64,000 nucleotides of DNA from Turritopsis dohrnii (lineage: Eukaryota; Cnidaria; Hydrozoa; Anthoathecata; Oceaniidae): the NCBI GenBank assembly GCA_027922465.2, contig BQMF02000026.1, forward strand, positions 558,001 to 622,000. Reading direction: 5' to 3'. Position numbers and translations under genes: made by a program. Positions 1 to 12,567 of this stretch are shown one piece after another. The notes below the pieces were generated by a model. It saw only the letters and a program-made list of their open reading frames with translations, did not search any database and was not told the origin of the DNA. The first letter of the stretch is position 1, and the number at the start of each line of letters is the position of its first letter.

Positions 1-269
1 ATGTCTTTGTTTTATTTTCGATTGTTTATTTTTGTTGTTTCTGCATTATTGAACTCTGTACTGGTGGTAGTGTTTTTATTGTCTTCACTTATGACTTTTT
101 TAATGTGGTGTTTTATTAAAGATATTAAGTAACCATAATAGTTGAATCAATCTTGTTATGTGATCCATAATGTGATGGATTCAGATGTGGTGAGATTCCT
201 TCAATTTGTTAGTTATACAATTGGAATGCAATAAGATTATTTGTCAACTATGTTTCCTTTGGCTTTTAG

Positions 270-3200
270 ATAACTTTGAAACTTCGTTCTCTCAATGAAC
301 ATCTTGTGTGTTTGTTATGTGCTGGTTATTATTTCAACCCCACAGCTGTCACAGAATGCCTTCACACATGTATGTTTTTATTACTGTACTCTTCAAAGGA
401 AGGTCGAGGAAAGTTGAAATGTTTTGTTTTGTTCTTAGTTTGTAAAAGTTGCATTGTTCGATATCTTCAAACTAGCAAGAACTGTCCAACTTGCGGCATG
501 ATGATCAGTGAAACAGATCCCTTGTCAAAACTCAAGTAAGTCGTACTTTTTGTATGTATTTCAGCTTTATGTGATGCTACAGTTATTGTTTGATTAAGCT
601 TTCCCTTCTGTTGCTGTTATTTCTTTGAGAAGTTCAGAATACCATTTTCCTATGAAAACTTGAACAAACATTGCCTCCTACATGCAGATTTATTTGTTCA
701 GTGTCTGCCAGGAAATTCACTCACATACACAGGCACGGCAAAATCTGTTTCTGAAATTATGTTTGAAATTTGAAAATGCATCAATGTTGCTGCAAACATT
801 ATTGAGAAAATATATTTCAAAATTGATGAGTCATCAAAAGCTAGGACCGCAATTGCAAAACTAAATTCTGCAAAACTTTCTTGCCACAAAAATAGCAAAA
901 ATTACAGTAATTTCAAGGTATATTGGGGACATTTTCAGTTGATATTTATTTGTGTTCCTGACTTTTAATGCTAAGCAATTACAGTGTAGTTAAAAGTAAT
1001 ATGAAATACAGTCATTTTCAACTTGCAGACTCTTTCACTCACTTTCGTGTGTGTAGAAATTTGCTGATAATAGAGGACTTTTTCTCAAGAACGTGGTATA
1101 AGGTTTCATACAAGGTTTCACTGGTTTTACTTACCCGATTTGTCAATATGCACGTTTCTTGTTTTCAATGATTAAAAACTCCCAAAATAAAATTCAGGAA
1201 ATCTTTAGTACTTAAAGATAATGAACCATTATAAGTAGAGCTGAGGGCACTATTAACAAGGCACTCAAGCAAAGTAAAATAAAACAGCCCTAAAGGGCGG
1301 TAACTCAGCCGATATAACAATTATGATTGTGATTAAATTGTGCTTAATGTTACATGACAGGCAAGCCCTTTGAGATGACGCTTATAGTAAGAGGCTAGTA
1401 CGAAGTGAGGAAGACGAAATGAATTGCAAAAATATATCTAACATAAATTATGTAAAATTATATGGATCGAAGTCTTTCACAATTGTATTGACTTCAACAC
1501 TATTAAATCTAATACAATCAAATGAGTTAAAATAGGTCAAACTTGCTTAAAAACTGAAGACCTTGTCAAGTCTGCAAAAGTGACTGCCAAATTTAACATC
1601 AGGACCTTCTAATTGTTCTTCTAAATTTTGCCAGAAATGCGAAACATATTTAAGTAAACGTTACATGAAACTGTTTACAACTTGGATTAGTAGGAGCAGG
1701 AGAAACTTGGGCATTTCAAAGATTTTATCCATGACAATATAAAAATTATATTGTATATAATTTTAATCAACATAACATACAATATGAAAATCTATTTCTA
1801 CTAAACATAATCATTGTGCCTGCATCGAGTAGTTTGCAGTAGAAAAAATCTTGATTAATTTGAACAATGTCATCTTTTCCAATGTGAATTTAACACTAGT
1901 CAGTCCCACACAGTAGTAACTTGATTGAGCATTGTACAGTGACTAATAATTTGATACAGTCTGGAATTCACCAAATTACTCCCTTCTTTAATTTATTAAA
2001 CTTAATGTTAACCACAACCACTTTTCAATTCACCATGACATTTCAGAGGCATAAAACAAGTTTTATTAAACATAATCGTTCACCAGTATCTTGCGCATGA
2101 TGTTTATACTTTCAGTTATTATATCGGAATGAAGACAGTTTGGGTCCATTAAGTCACAAGTGAAGTAATTTTATGCTTTCAATGACAATTTCACTTGCTT
2201 ACTTTTTTTCAATATCTTCAACTTTCAGTGTAATATTTATTAAATGAAATGAGCATGTTTTATGGATTTATTGATAAGTCGTATTCACCAGTAATGTACA
2301 TACATTTCTGTTGTGATATTGAAAGTTTTTGCACGGCACAGTTTTGTTTATTATCAATCCTTCATCTTCTTTTTCAAGAACTTTTCCCAGAGTCAACTAA
2401 ACATAAACATTGCCTACAAGGAATGTTTTCATGATAATATTTCCATGGCAATAGTTGATAAAGACAGGAAAGAAGTCTTAAAATTCTTCTTCAAATACTC
2501 TACAAAGCTGCTTTTACAACTTCCTCAAAACAAAAGCGAAAACGTTTCACGAGCTCTATGCGCATATTTTAAAGACTTGATAACAAAAATGTTAAAGATT
2601 GAATTGGAAAGTATTCAACATGAAACAACTAAAATAACTTCTAAAAGTATTTCAAGACTGTAAAAAAGTTAATATTTTAATGAATTAATATTGAAAGTGG
2701 CCTTTTTGTATTAAATTTAGCATAAAGTTTGGGTCTGTCATTAACTATTCTGAATAAACAATCAATCCGAAAACGGCAAAATTTAATGAAGAATAATAAA
2801 AAACGCCGATTCCAATACTCATCTCGATCTTAAGATCGGCTGAGTAAAAATGATTGGCTCTCTCGTGGAAATTATGTCAAAAAGAAAACTGCTGTCACAC
2901 TTTTTTCTCGACCTTATGATCGTTCATTATCTTTAAAGAATGACAAAATACATTACTTCTTTTAGGAAAAGCAGATGTTAAGTATTGTCTGTTAAAATCC
3001 CATTCGTTACTGTTTGTAGATTTGACCGAACTATGCAAGACCTTATGTTGAAACTTATTCCGAAAATCATACAAGGTTCAGTTTCCTTGCTTTTTTGTGT
3101 GTTTCTGTACATTTGATTTGAAGAACAAAAAATGAAGTTATTTAGGTTGGTTATCTCATAGATGGAAGGCAGAAAGAAGCAGAATTTTACGAGAAGATGA

Positions 3201-5718
3201 ACCGACAGAAGGAGCTAGAAAGCAAATGTACCAAATGAATTTGTCATCCCTTTTCTTGCCTGTCAGAGTATTGCAGTTTTGCAATGTTCTATTTATTTGC
3301 TTTAGATGGAATAAATTCAAAAAGCAACAGAAAATTGCATGACCTATCGAACTTGTCTTGCAGTTACGATGACGACGAACAGATTAATTTATGCTTAGAA
3401 ATGGACAGGTAAATTTACCACGATGCTTTGCGACCACAATGCTTTGCAAATGTACTGGAGCATGATGGGCACCTAAATGAGATGGCGTTTACGCCACAAT
3501 TGTGTCAATCTTTTTGAAGGTTTCTTTTCTTCTAGTACTAGTGAGAAAATGATCGATGGTGTAGAGATAAAGGTTAGTCTTCGTTCATTGTGACTACTTC
3601 TGCCATTTATCAATATCCAGTTTAAGGCAAGAACCTAGTCTGCAGAAATAGGGAGTTGAAAAGGACATGCTTCATCTCTAATGAAACATTCCCACACTAG
3701 CTTGAATCAATGAATTGTTCAATAACTCCACGCTCCAACAAAAAATATTTATGAGTTGTCTAAAGCTTGGAATACATTACCCATTTAAATGGATCAGTTT
3801 AAATCGATCAGTTCAAATGGATACGAAAACTGATCCAGGTGTCTACACTTAGGCTTGGTTCCCACTAGAGCAAAAATGAGATAGAAATGAGATGAGATAA
3901 TTTTCGAATTTAATGAAAATGCTTTATCTCATTTGTAGAACATTTGATCTCGTTTTTATCTCATTTCTATCACATCTTTGGAATCAAATCTTTTTGATTA
4001 CAAACGAATGAGATAGAACATCTTCAAAGGTTTCGACGAACGTTTTTTACATTTCCACGTGTTTCTTTTTCATATCACATTGTGCATCAATTCTAAGTAT
4101 GGTTTGTGTGTGCGTTCTTGTGTGTTGTGTGTGAAGTACGAGGGAGAGATAATGTCAGAAGAAAAAAAAAAGTTGGAGCTTGATTTCAAAAGATGAACTT
4201 TTGGTGGAAAGTGTTCGTTTGTTTCTTTGTCTTTACGACGAATCAGACAAGGGATATAAGGAAATTCTCCATGTTTTCCTCCCCTCAAGTTCTAATTCTA
4301 TTTCTAAGTTCTATTTCTAATTCACTATGTATCAACTTTTCTTTTATTCAAAACAACAGGAATAAAGAAAACAATTGAACATGTTCAATTTTTTCAAACG
4401 CTTTCCATTTAAACTGAAACAGGTAAAAATCTAACTGATCCAATTTAGTCAGGGCGCTCACGTAATTAAAAAGATGGCGGTGTGCGGACAATTTACAACC
4501 TGTTGGAATTGCTCAAAGAGACCCTCCTAATAACGAAATGACGTGTTGTCAAATTTCTAATTAGCAAAATCACAGAATTACAGTGCTCCATTTAAATGAT
4601 AATGTATTCCAAGCTTAAAAGTGAGCATATCTAAACAGCTTAAAAATTAATCAATTATCAAGACAATTTCTGCAGATTTTTATCGACTCCTTCAATATTC
4701 TAGATTCATGAATCATAAAATTCATCTCAACAAACCATCTACAATACCTGTGTTGTATTCGACAGTGATGGTTTGATTACTTGGACCGGTTTTGTTTTTT
4801 TGTAGCTTTTAGATTACAAGTTCATTCGTTGTTCAGCAAGAAGCAAGATCGCGCAACTTAAAAAGTTATTGAAAAAATTTCATGAATTTCCTCCCAGTGA
4901 TTATCAGGTTTTGATATCATTTTTTTTGAACGTTTTGATGGGACGAAGGTTCAGCTTCAATTTCTGATAATCAGATTTGGGATTTTTAGATATTTCTCAA
5001 ATGCAGTGGAGTGTTGCTACAAAATGATGAACATTTAAAACAAATATATGTTGTCCACTGGAAACGCAAGGTTGTTCTTCTAGTGCTTTTAATTTCAAAC
5101 GAAAAACATCTGCAATTAGTTTAATTTTTTCTTTGAGATAGGAAGACTGCAATCCGACTGTTTTGTTGCAAATTCTTGATAAGTATTTCATCCTTCCGTT
5201 GCAACATCTAAGTTCTAAAAACGTTTTACTTGCGTATGAATTTCACAATTGTCGGTTTTGTGACATCACTGCAAGCTTCATTACAAATGCCAGATACCAC
5301 AGGCTTTTTTTTATCAGTAAAATTTGTCACTATGTTGACTGTTGTTTGCTTATATTTACAGGGCCAACCTATGATTTTACACTATGGGATTTGGAAGATA
5401 AGAAAGGATACCGAAGTAAAACCCCTGAGAGATTGTTCTGACTTTTGTGAAAAACATCAAGCTGGTTCAGTTCCTGAATCCACCAAAGAAGCTCCTATCA
5501 TTTGCAACTCATCCAATACCATACAACCTTCCTCATCCAATCACGTCCATTACACCACCTCAACTTTAACGCAACCTTCCCCGTCCTGCCAACTTGAAAC
5601 CGACATTCCTACTTTGTCGCGTCGGTTAAATGCAGCTGAAATATTGGAGAAGTTAAGAAGGGTGGGTCGCGTCCAGAAATGTAAATTGAATAACCCAACT
5701 GATTCCGAGTTCAACTAA
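270..5718 (+). CDS. PCGF1: PCGF1-like Polycomb group RING finger protein (5' partial, 9 coding exons)
   Basis: Predicted exons: 270-369, 439-535, 3020-3075, 3162-3227, 3306-3408, 3536-3572, 4806-4907, 4990-5070, 5362-5718. They join in one frame (333 codons with stop) and all junctions are GT/AG. The first exon follows an acceptor at 268-269, so the start codon lies upstream or outside. Numbering from 270, a perfect C3HC4 RING is seen: C14, C17, C30, H32, C35, C38, C49, C52. The next exon reads FDRTMQDLMLKL, the conserved PCGF linker. Exons 5-9 give a RAWUL ubiquitin-like domain (DDEQINLCLE, FIRCSARSKIAQLKK, QPMILHY). A serine/threonine/proline-rich tail of about 100 residues follows, which vertebrate PCGF1 lacks. 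PCGF proteins pair with RING1 in nuclear PRC1, which ubiquitinates histone H2A; PCGF1 binds BCOR through RAWUL. The RING (LQTSK) is closest to PCGF1; PCGF3/5 is the alternative. The exon 4 donor is weak. Confidence 0.88.
688..917 (+). pseudogene. Exon-like stretch in PCGF intron 2, with one in-frame TGA
   Basis: The stretch lies between an acceptor (TGCAG, 683-687) and a donor (AAG|GTATAT at 917/918). One reading frame covers it (for example DLFVQCLPGNSLTYTG, later IDESSKARTAIAKLNSAK), broken only by TGA at 771-773. It ends in phase 0, and 2391-2663 begins in phase 0, so the two join in frame. I do not recognise the protein. It could be part of a gene nested in the PCGF intron, a decayed copy, or a transposon remnant. 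Confidence 0.3.
2391..2663 (+). CDS. Terminal-exon-like ORF nested in PCGF intron 2, unknown protein
   Basis: A 90-codon open frame follows a strong acceptor (pyrimidine tract ending CCCAG at 2390) and ends in TAA at 2661-2663. The residue mix looks like a helical protein (DRKEVLKFFFKYSTKLLLQL, then AYFKDLITKMLKIELESIQ). It does not fit between the PCGF exons, because PCGF exon 2 joins exon 3 in phase without it and this stretch ends in a stop. The likely upstream partner is 688-917. No family is recognised. Transcript data would decide between a nested gene and an alternative PCGF end. Confidence 0.35.
   Translation, partial: SQLNINIAYKECFHDNISMAIVDKDRKEVLKFFFKYSTKLLLQLPQNKSENVSRALCAYFKDLITKMLKIELESIQHETTKITSKSISRL
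3763..4616. mobile_element. MITE-like element in PCGF intron 6
   Basis: The left end AAGCTTGGAATACATTA recurs inverted at about 4600-4616, and both ends continue into a CATTTAAATGGA block. Inside is a second palindromic region (3860-4010) built from GAGATAGAAATGAGAT-like words. It has no coding capacity and lies wholly within the intron between PCGF exons 6 and 7. Confidence 0.6.
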
Positions 5719-5909
5719 AATATGTGAAAGTATTTGGTGAAAGTGGGCTTTTGCACGTCTTCCGATCACTAGTTGTCGGGTGAGAATTTTTTTTGTTTAT
5801 ACTTTTTGAATGACTAAAAAGAGAACGTCGCTGAGATGTAATCTCTCGTTCTTTTGTTGAAGTGGGGTAGTCGCAGCTCTTCTGATTTCAATTGTATAAC
5901 TTGCTGTAG

Positions 5910-6119
5910 AAATTGGAAAATCTCCTGTTACGAGAATTGTAGACAGCAACGGGAATCTGGATATAATTAATCAAACCTTTCCACCAATGTTTGAACCTGG
6001 GTTTTATTCTTCTAAAACGGACTTGGAATGTTTATGCTTTTGGCTTCGAGTTAAGGAGTTGAGAGACGCATATACGAGAGGATTAGTTGAAAGTTTAGGA
6101 CATGAAATGACGTCACGAA
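5910..6119 (+). CDS. Probable orphan exon just downstream of PCGF1-like gene
   Basis: This is a 210-base open stretch flanked by an acceptor (TTGCTGTAG, ending 5909) and a strong donor (GTATGT at 6120). The frame reads IGKSPVTRIVDSNGNLDI ... FWLRVKELRDAYTRGLVES and has normal protein composition. It could be an alternative 3' exon of the PCGF gene: a weak donor at 5666 in the last PCGF exon would join it in frame. It could also belong to an unknown next gene. I do not recognise a domain and found no confident following exon. Confidence 0.45.
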
Positions 6120-6142
6120 GTATGTATGTGGGTTTTCGTTAA

Positions 6143-8424
6143 TCTGCTAAAATCAATTGTTAGCAATGCAATTCTCTGAACACGAAAATATTTTCTCTAA
6201 GGGACTGCGTTAAATACTTTGAACAGGTGAAAACATTGAACATTCGTTGTAAGTTGCTTGTGACTGTTCACTAAAGATTCAGTGAGTTTGCAGGACGAAC
6301 GTTTGAATTTGTCTTTTCGATTCTTTGGTGAAAACGGTTGTTGAATAACACGTTAAGTGGTGTAGTTAGTTGCTGGTTGCAATCCATGGATTTTTGAATT
6401 CCAAATAGGTAAGGTATTGAAGTTGCGATTTCAAAAAAACTTGCTTTTATAATGTATGGTTCGACACCTGATACAGGAATTTTGACTTTCAACATACGTT
6501 AGAAATCAAGAATCTTTCCTTCCAATATCTGCCATTATACTTTCCGATTAAAATTAGTTAGGAACTTGATCGAAAGACTCGCACAAAGGACACGCGATAT
6601 TTTGTGAACGAAAATCGTTTTCACTGTCAACCGTGTTTTCGTTTTTCACTTTGACATAATTTAAAAATAATCAGGTGGAAATTGAATTTTCGCCACGAAG
6701 CAAAAATTTCGTCACTTCCCCGACGAAATTATACCCGATATGGTATCCCTGTCTATTATTAGCCACGGCAGAATCTCTGATGAATATGAAAACCCTTCGT
6801 AGTGTTGATTTTGCGAGATTTTGCGACAGACCGAATGACGTTTACAAGATCATAGGCTATTATAGATTCTTTTTTGTCTTCGTGTTGAAAAACACATGCT
6901 GACCTTCGTATTTGAAGAATATCTGCTAATTTAAGTCGGCGACTGTTCCATACAGTGGAATTGTCATTAACATCAAACGTTTTATAAAAGTTGCAAAATA
7001 CTTCCAACGCATCCTTTCAATCTGGCAGTTAACGACGTTGGCTCTGTTTAAAAATAGAAACAACACGTCAGCAGTTAAGGTTTAGGAACGATAAATACGT
7101 CAGAAACGGGATTAGATGCAATAGCCTTTTCGGAAATTACGTCACGGCAGTTCTTGCTTCGTTTCTAACGTTTTAAATTATTCATGTACTTAAGAACGAT
7201 AAAAAAAGTTCGTGTAACATTTTCTCCTCGGGTCTTATTTCTTTTCAAAAACGACATAAATGTGATTGTTATATGGTTTGAAAGCGAGGCAAGATCTGCT
7301 GTGAAGTATTTTTCGAAAAATCTGTACACTTTCAGATTTTTTCATCAGGAAAATCTGAAATCACATTGAGATAAGATACACGCTTTTTTATACGAACACG
7401 AACCTCCGATTTGAGTGAGAATGAGAACATGAAATGAGATATGAGAACAAAATCAGAACGACCCGAGGCTCAAATGATTGTTCCAAAAATTAAGAACAGC
7501 CACCGATAAACTCAAGCTACCGATAAACAATTTAGAAATATGCGAATTGTGGTGACTACTTGCCTATGCTGGGTTAGTACTGGGTGGCTTCCATTTTTAA
7601 TATTATATTAGTTATACTCCTCCCTTGCGTTACTTCGAATCGTCAACATGGTAGCAAAGGTGTTCCTACTTTATAAGGAAGAAATATTCGCGATTTCTCG
7701 TTTTTTGTTTTGATATGTTGTTACAAAATGAAAAATCACTTTTTTTTATCCTTCTGTTATTTCCTCCCTTCTCTTCCAAATTCAAAAAGAGAAAAAAATG
7801 ATAAAAGAAAAACAGTTCTCGCAAAACCGCGTTCGCGAAAGTTAATTCTCGAAAGTTTCTTCCTTTAAAGTATAAAAGATAATTTTCATTTTGAAGTTTT
7901 ATAAATAAAAGCTTTACTGCAGCTTGATATTTCTGATTACTTCGAATAAATCTGATCGTGTAGAATGGAACGGCGCCCTAACAAATGAAAAATTAGATTT
8001 TCCTTAAGAGCAGCTAATTCAATAGAACATTTCCGGTTCTTATAAAAAATATACAACTCATTTGTGTTCATCGTATGACTTGCACGGCCTTTCTTGTGCT
8101 TGAAAAGTACTCTACCGAAATAATCTTGAAAATCATAGACGACAACGAACCCCTACTCCAATTGCTGCCGAAAGCATACATACATATAAATACATCTTCT
8201 AATAAACCGTCCACATGAGCGCATGCAGGATTTTTTTTTTACCAGTTTCATTTTGTTCCTGTGTACTGCCTTAAGCCGCCCCACCATAGTTTGGGCGACA
8301 AAGAAAAATTTTGGATCTACTTTGTCTAAACATTCGGAAAACAAGGGATATTATTATAGAATACAATTATCTCGATAATTTCAACTTATTTCCCCTGTCA
8401 CAGTTAAATAGTGTTGCTAACTAG
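6143..8424. other. No gene seen
   Basis: AT-rich sequence without an exon I can support. Short open frames here lack splice context or recognisable motifs. A GAGAT/GAGAAC-rich patch near 7400-7460 resembles the palindromic words inside the intron-6 MITE. Confidence 0.5.
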
Positions 8425-8697
8425 AATGTTTCGCCCACCCAGTTGTTGTTGCTCCTTAAAGGTGGACAGTTGTTCGTTTACTCGCAGGAACACCTTCAGA
8501 AATATTGTAATTTGTTTTTCTGTTCGCAAGGAAAAGTTATCAAGTCATCTTTGTTCCGGGACAAAGTGGTCAAGAAACTTTCCCGCAGGAAAACAAAATA
8601 TTCTCAGGCCTGTGATCATTTTCACATGCCCGTTCTTACACTTACAGCGATGACTGGCGTTCCAGTAGAGAATAGGAAATCATCTTACCACGAATAA
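8425..8697 (+). CDS. Possible terminal exon, unknown protein
   Basis: A 90-codon open frame starts after CTAACTAG (acceptor-like, ending 8424) and ends at TAA 8695-8697. It reads PTQLLLLLKGGQLFVYSQEH ... KSSLFRDKVVKKLSRRKTKYS, a plausible protein composition with a basic patch. No in-frame ATG is near the start, so it would be a 3' exon. It might belong with 5910-6119 in one unknown gene, but I could not link them. Confidence 0.3.
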   Translation, partial: NVSPTQLLLLLKGGQLFVYSQEHLQKYCNLFFCSQGKVIKSSLFRDKVVKKLSRRKTKYSQACDHFHMPVLTLTAMTGVPVENRKSSYHE

Positions 8698-10021
8698 CTG
8701 CTAAACATTTAAGCAAAGTAAACATGTCTTAAACATAGAAAAAACTTGGTTTGTTTGCACTTCACCAATAGCTGCAAGCCCAAGATTCCATACTTACAAA
8801 GTTATTCGACTATCCTCAAACGATGTACGTTAAAAAACAATAAAAAAGGCTTCATCAGCACAACAAGGTCTAATGCTCCAAGCGTTATAATCAATTGTGG
8901 ATAGTACAAGAAACGCATATATGAACTTTATTATTATTATTAAAGAATATTTATACAGGATATGCACTTCAATATTAAATAATATTGTTATTAATATGCC
9001 TACTGTTTTCAAGTTAAAATGTATGAAGTAAAAACGTATGAAATATAGTATACACTAAAAGAGCGAGAAAAAGGAAAAAACCACAAGCTAAAGAATGAAA
9101 AAATTAAAATAAGACGGTGTGTCAAGATATTAAAAGGCATGTACGAGCGACTAAGTTGTAAGGTGGGAGACATTTTAAAACACCATATTTAAAACACTAC
9201 CTTATACTGTGTAAAGTGAAACATGTATATATACTGTAGATTTTTTTCATGAAAGTGTCAGTTCTATTCAGGCTTGGGAAATTGAAAATAATAGACTCAA
9301 AAAGATTTTTTCTTCTTTTTTTCATTCTTTTTGTTCTTTCATTGGATCAAGAAATGACAAAATGGTGTACAACACAAAATCAATATTTTCCCTTAAAAAA
9401 ATCCTACATTACTAAATTACATCTAATCTAAAATGATAACGTTTTCTTCTTGTTTTTTCTTTTCTGAAGGCAGTGTTTCACACCCTTCATGAAACATTTT
9501 TCTTATGTCCTGAGATGATTGGTTTAATGTGCAGAGGAATTGTAGTAACCACAACCCAATAATATTTTAGTTGGTTACTGTGGAAAGCCCCAGCACTAAA
9601 CACGAGTATATACAACATGCTTTAACAACTTCACATATTTGGACAGATTCATGAAAAAGTTTTGATGACACAATGATCTGTTAAAAATACTCTGTAAATC
9701 ACTATAGGGAGCAACCTCACCTTGACGCTTTCTTTCAGAAAACCCTCAAATACATGACGTTTTTTTTATTGCAAAACGGTCAACATGGTCCTTAGCCTAC
9801 TTGCTATATGTTTAAAATTAAGCGGTGAGTGCAGCGAAAATTCGAATCTTTCTTACACAGACTGTATAAAATTCGCAATGAGAAGATTAGACTATAACAT
9901 TCCTAACTAGACAGTACCCATGGACCTATCTGAGCCCCTCTACATCCGCCCCTGGTCCAACCTTAATCACGCATGCGCATGTGGAGTATGTAAATCTTTA
10001 CCGTTACATTATTACGATAAA
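8698..10021. other. No gene seen
   Basis: Very AT-rich non-coding sequence with several poly-T and poly-A runs. Nothing conserved is recognised. Confidence 0.5.
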
Positions 10022-11970
10022 AACACTTATAAAATTATTTGAACAATTGAAGCAAAGCCTGAACCTCACTAACCCAGACATGTTTGACAAGGTTTACACC
10101 GTAGTTGTCTGATGGTAATTGTCCACGTTTTTGTTTTTTTTTTATAAGTCTTGAATACCTTTGTGTAAGTTTAAGTATTTAAGTACAAAGTGTAGGACAT
10201 AGTACTGCAACCTAGTGTAACCACCTAGTGTGGCAATTTTAAGAAATGTGCTAGTGCTGCATCATCTCAAAATTTCATGTTTGGAAATTAGGGGGGCGAT
10301 AATTGGAGAGGGGCGCTTAAAAAAACATTTTGAAATGGTCATGCTAGCTGTGAACGAGGCATCGCTTTTTATCATAAGAGTAAAAACAACTGTATTTTTC
10401 ATGGCAACGAAATAAGATTTTGTACTTATAACTTAAATTTAGACATCACAAAAATATAGCCTTCCGTTTCTATTACAGAATATTCGGTTTTTGTTCAAAG
10501 TTCTAATTACCGACCGGGCGCTTATTAATTTATGAGTAATGTTAAGTCACTCTAATAAGCGCCCAGGCGCTTATTGGAGAGGGGTGCTTATAAAAATATT
10601 TTTGACTAGAAGGGGGCGCTTATTAGAGAGGGGCACTAGTTAGAGAGAATATGGTATATTGTCAAAGTGGGATGACGTTTCAGGCGATGACCAACAGTGT
10701 TTTAACTTAAGGGTTTTTTAACTTGTGATAAGAATCAAAACTACGGAAAGTTTAACCTGTCTATATCGTGTGATGTAAGAGAAACGTAATGTAATGTTGA
10801 TATGTGTCGTCAGATATGTAGTGATGAAAGGAGTGTTAAAAAATTCCCTAAGCATTTTCTTTATTTTTTTCCCCCTGCTTTTCAGGTAATGACAACTTTA
10901 AATAATCACAGCTAATTGTTAAAGGCCAGGGCATATTACACGCTTTTGTTTTTTGTAGTTTTTAAGCTGATACTATACAGCAGTTTGTACTAAAACGACT
11001 TATCACTTTCACTATAAAATTGTCCTTTTGGCTAACAATCGCAAAAGGATATGGATTTCAGGACTTAATATCGGGTTCAAATACGGATTCCGTGACAGAT
11101 TCTTCTGTTTGGTGTGTCGGGCTTAGGCATGTATTCCCGAACTGTTTGTCTGGGTCGAGACGCTCTACCCTCTCTGTCACACGTCATTATGAACACATGC
11201 CAACAAAACACGAAGGTTATAAACAGCTCTTTAACGAACATTTCCATATCACGAACTCTCGCTAAGTATGTAGCAATGACTTTGTAAATAGAGTTTTTGA
11301 AATTTTCTGTCGTGGTAAGACTTCGGAGGTGTGTTGTGTGAAGAAATCTCTTTAAATTTTGCTATGATTTCACAATCCTTTCAAGAATAACAGCAGAAAC
11401 TACGGAAAATGTACGGGTGAAGGTAACCATTGATCATTATGGTTTGTTTCTATTTTTGTTTGTTTTTTGTAAAAATGGTCAGATATATTTAATTGCAACA
11501 TCTCTTAGGATAAATTTGATGAATCTAAAATACCATTAACGTTTACCGTCTGTTGTGTCTCGTTACATGAACCTCGTCTATTATGTATTGTATCTAAGGA
11601 TACACACCTTCAGTCTGGGTTAGTATGCATCAGGCTAGACGTATTATCGTCTGTTATTTTTTACGTGTTTTTCGTCTTAAAGTAAGTGATGTCTTCTTTT
11701 CTGGAGTGGTTGACGTTATATTGTCCGTAATATATTTGATCTTCAGAACTCGATTAACTTATTCTCTTGCGACTAAACATCACCGAAAATATTTGATCCT
11801 TTGAGACAATATTTAGAACTTTTTTCCTGATTTGGTGCTGTGCATCATACAGTTCATGGGCCAGGGTGCAAATGTTAGACTTTGCGGTGTAAGCCTTGTG
11901 AAATGTGTCTGGGTTAGTGAGGGTAAGGTTCGAGCTTAGCCTCATTTGTTCAAATACTTTTATAAGTATT
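10022..11970. mobile_element. Inverted-repeat element with ~80 bp arms
   Basis: The left arm (10022-10100) contains ACCTCACTAACCCAGACA. The right arm (11886-11970) carries the same words in inverse orientation, about 80% matching by eye. The interior has no transposase. It contains a second repeat at 10480-10660 that recurs inverted near 30.5 kb. Likely a non-autonomous DNA transposon; its true ends are not certain. Confidence 0.45.
10480..10660 (+). repeat. GCGCTTATTA-family repeat, copy 1
   Basis: The sequence is full of GCGCTTATTAGAGAGGGG words in both orientations, which suggests foldback structure. It matches 30465-30700 in inverted orientation, including flanking words (TGTTAAGTCACTC against its complement). 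Confidence 0.65.
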
Positions 11971-12507
11971 TTCACATTTTTAATGTAACGTTTGAATCCT
12001 GTTACATGAACACACCCGCATATACACAATTATAGAATAGACCTAAATTTTTTCGTCACAAAAGAATATGTGGCGACCAAGTGTTGAATTTTAGCTTAGT
12101 TTTTAGTGTGACTTTCGGAATTTTCGGATTTGAAATCGTTTTAAATAAACAGACGTTAAGCAAATGTCTATCAAATCGAATTTGTGGTGCGTTATTATTG
12201 ATTAATTGCTTGATAAAATTGTCGAATATATTTTGTTCGTTTTGTCTGTATTTATTGAAGTAATCATCGATGTAAACAACTAGGGCAAAGAAAGCCTAGA
12301 CATCAGACGATGACGTAAGCGTCTGGAAAACCTGCTCTCCTATCCCTCATGAATGGATGCCCCTCATGAATGGGACGAGACAAAGAGAGATTTCCAGGTC
12401 ATTCAAAATTTCAAGAAAAATCAGTCACGATTTTCGATTTCCTGGAATGCCATGTACATTTCAGTTGGTTTATTTTTAGAAGTAGTGAATGTAACGTGTC
12501 TTTTGAA

Positions 12508-12567
12508 ATCTTTCCACATAATACGTATTGTTGATTTCTTTCCACATAATACGTATTGTTGATTTCT
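12508..12567 (+). repeat. 29-bp tandem duplication
   Basis: The unit CTTTCCACATAATACGTATT plus 8-9 bases occurs twice in direct succession with no visible mismatch, suggesting a recent slippage or duplication event. The rest of 11971-13347 shows no gene. Confidence 0.85.

Noticed and set aside
1..132. ATG-initiated hydrophobic ORF at the window start
   Set aside because: 43 codons of low-complexity T-rich sequence, no splice context joining it to the PCGF RING exon; not supported.
6675..7007. Overlapping ORFs on both strands near 6.7-7.0 kb
   Set aside because: No splice borders, no motif, both strands equally open; looks like chance.
11020..11265. 81-codon ORF (+)
   Set aside because: Lies inside an inverted-repeat element, starts at a non-ATG codon and matches no family I know.
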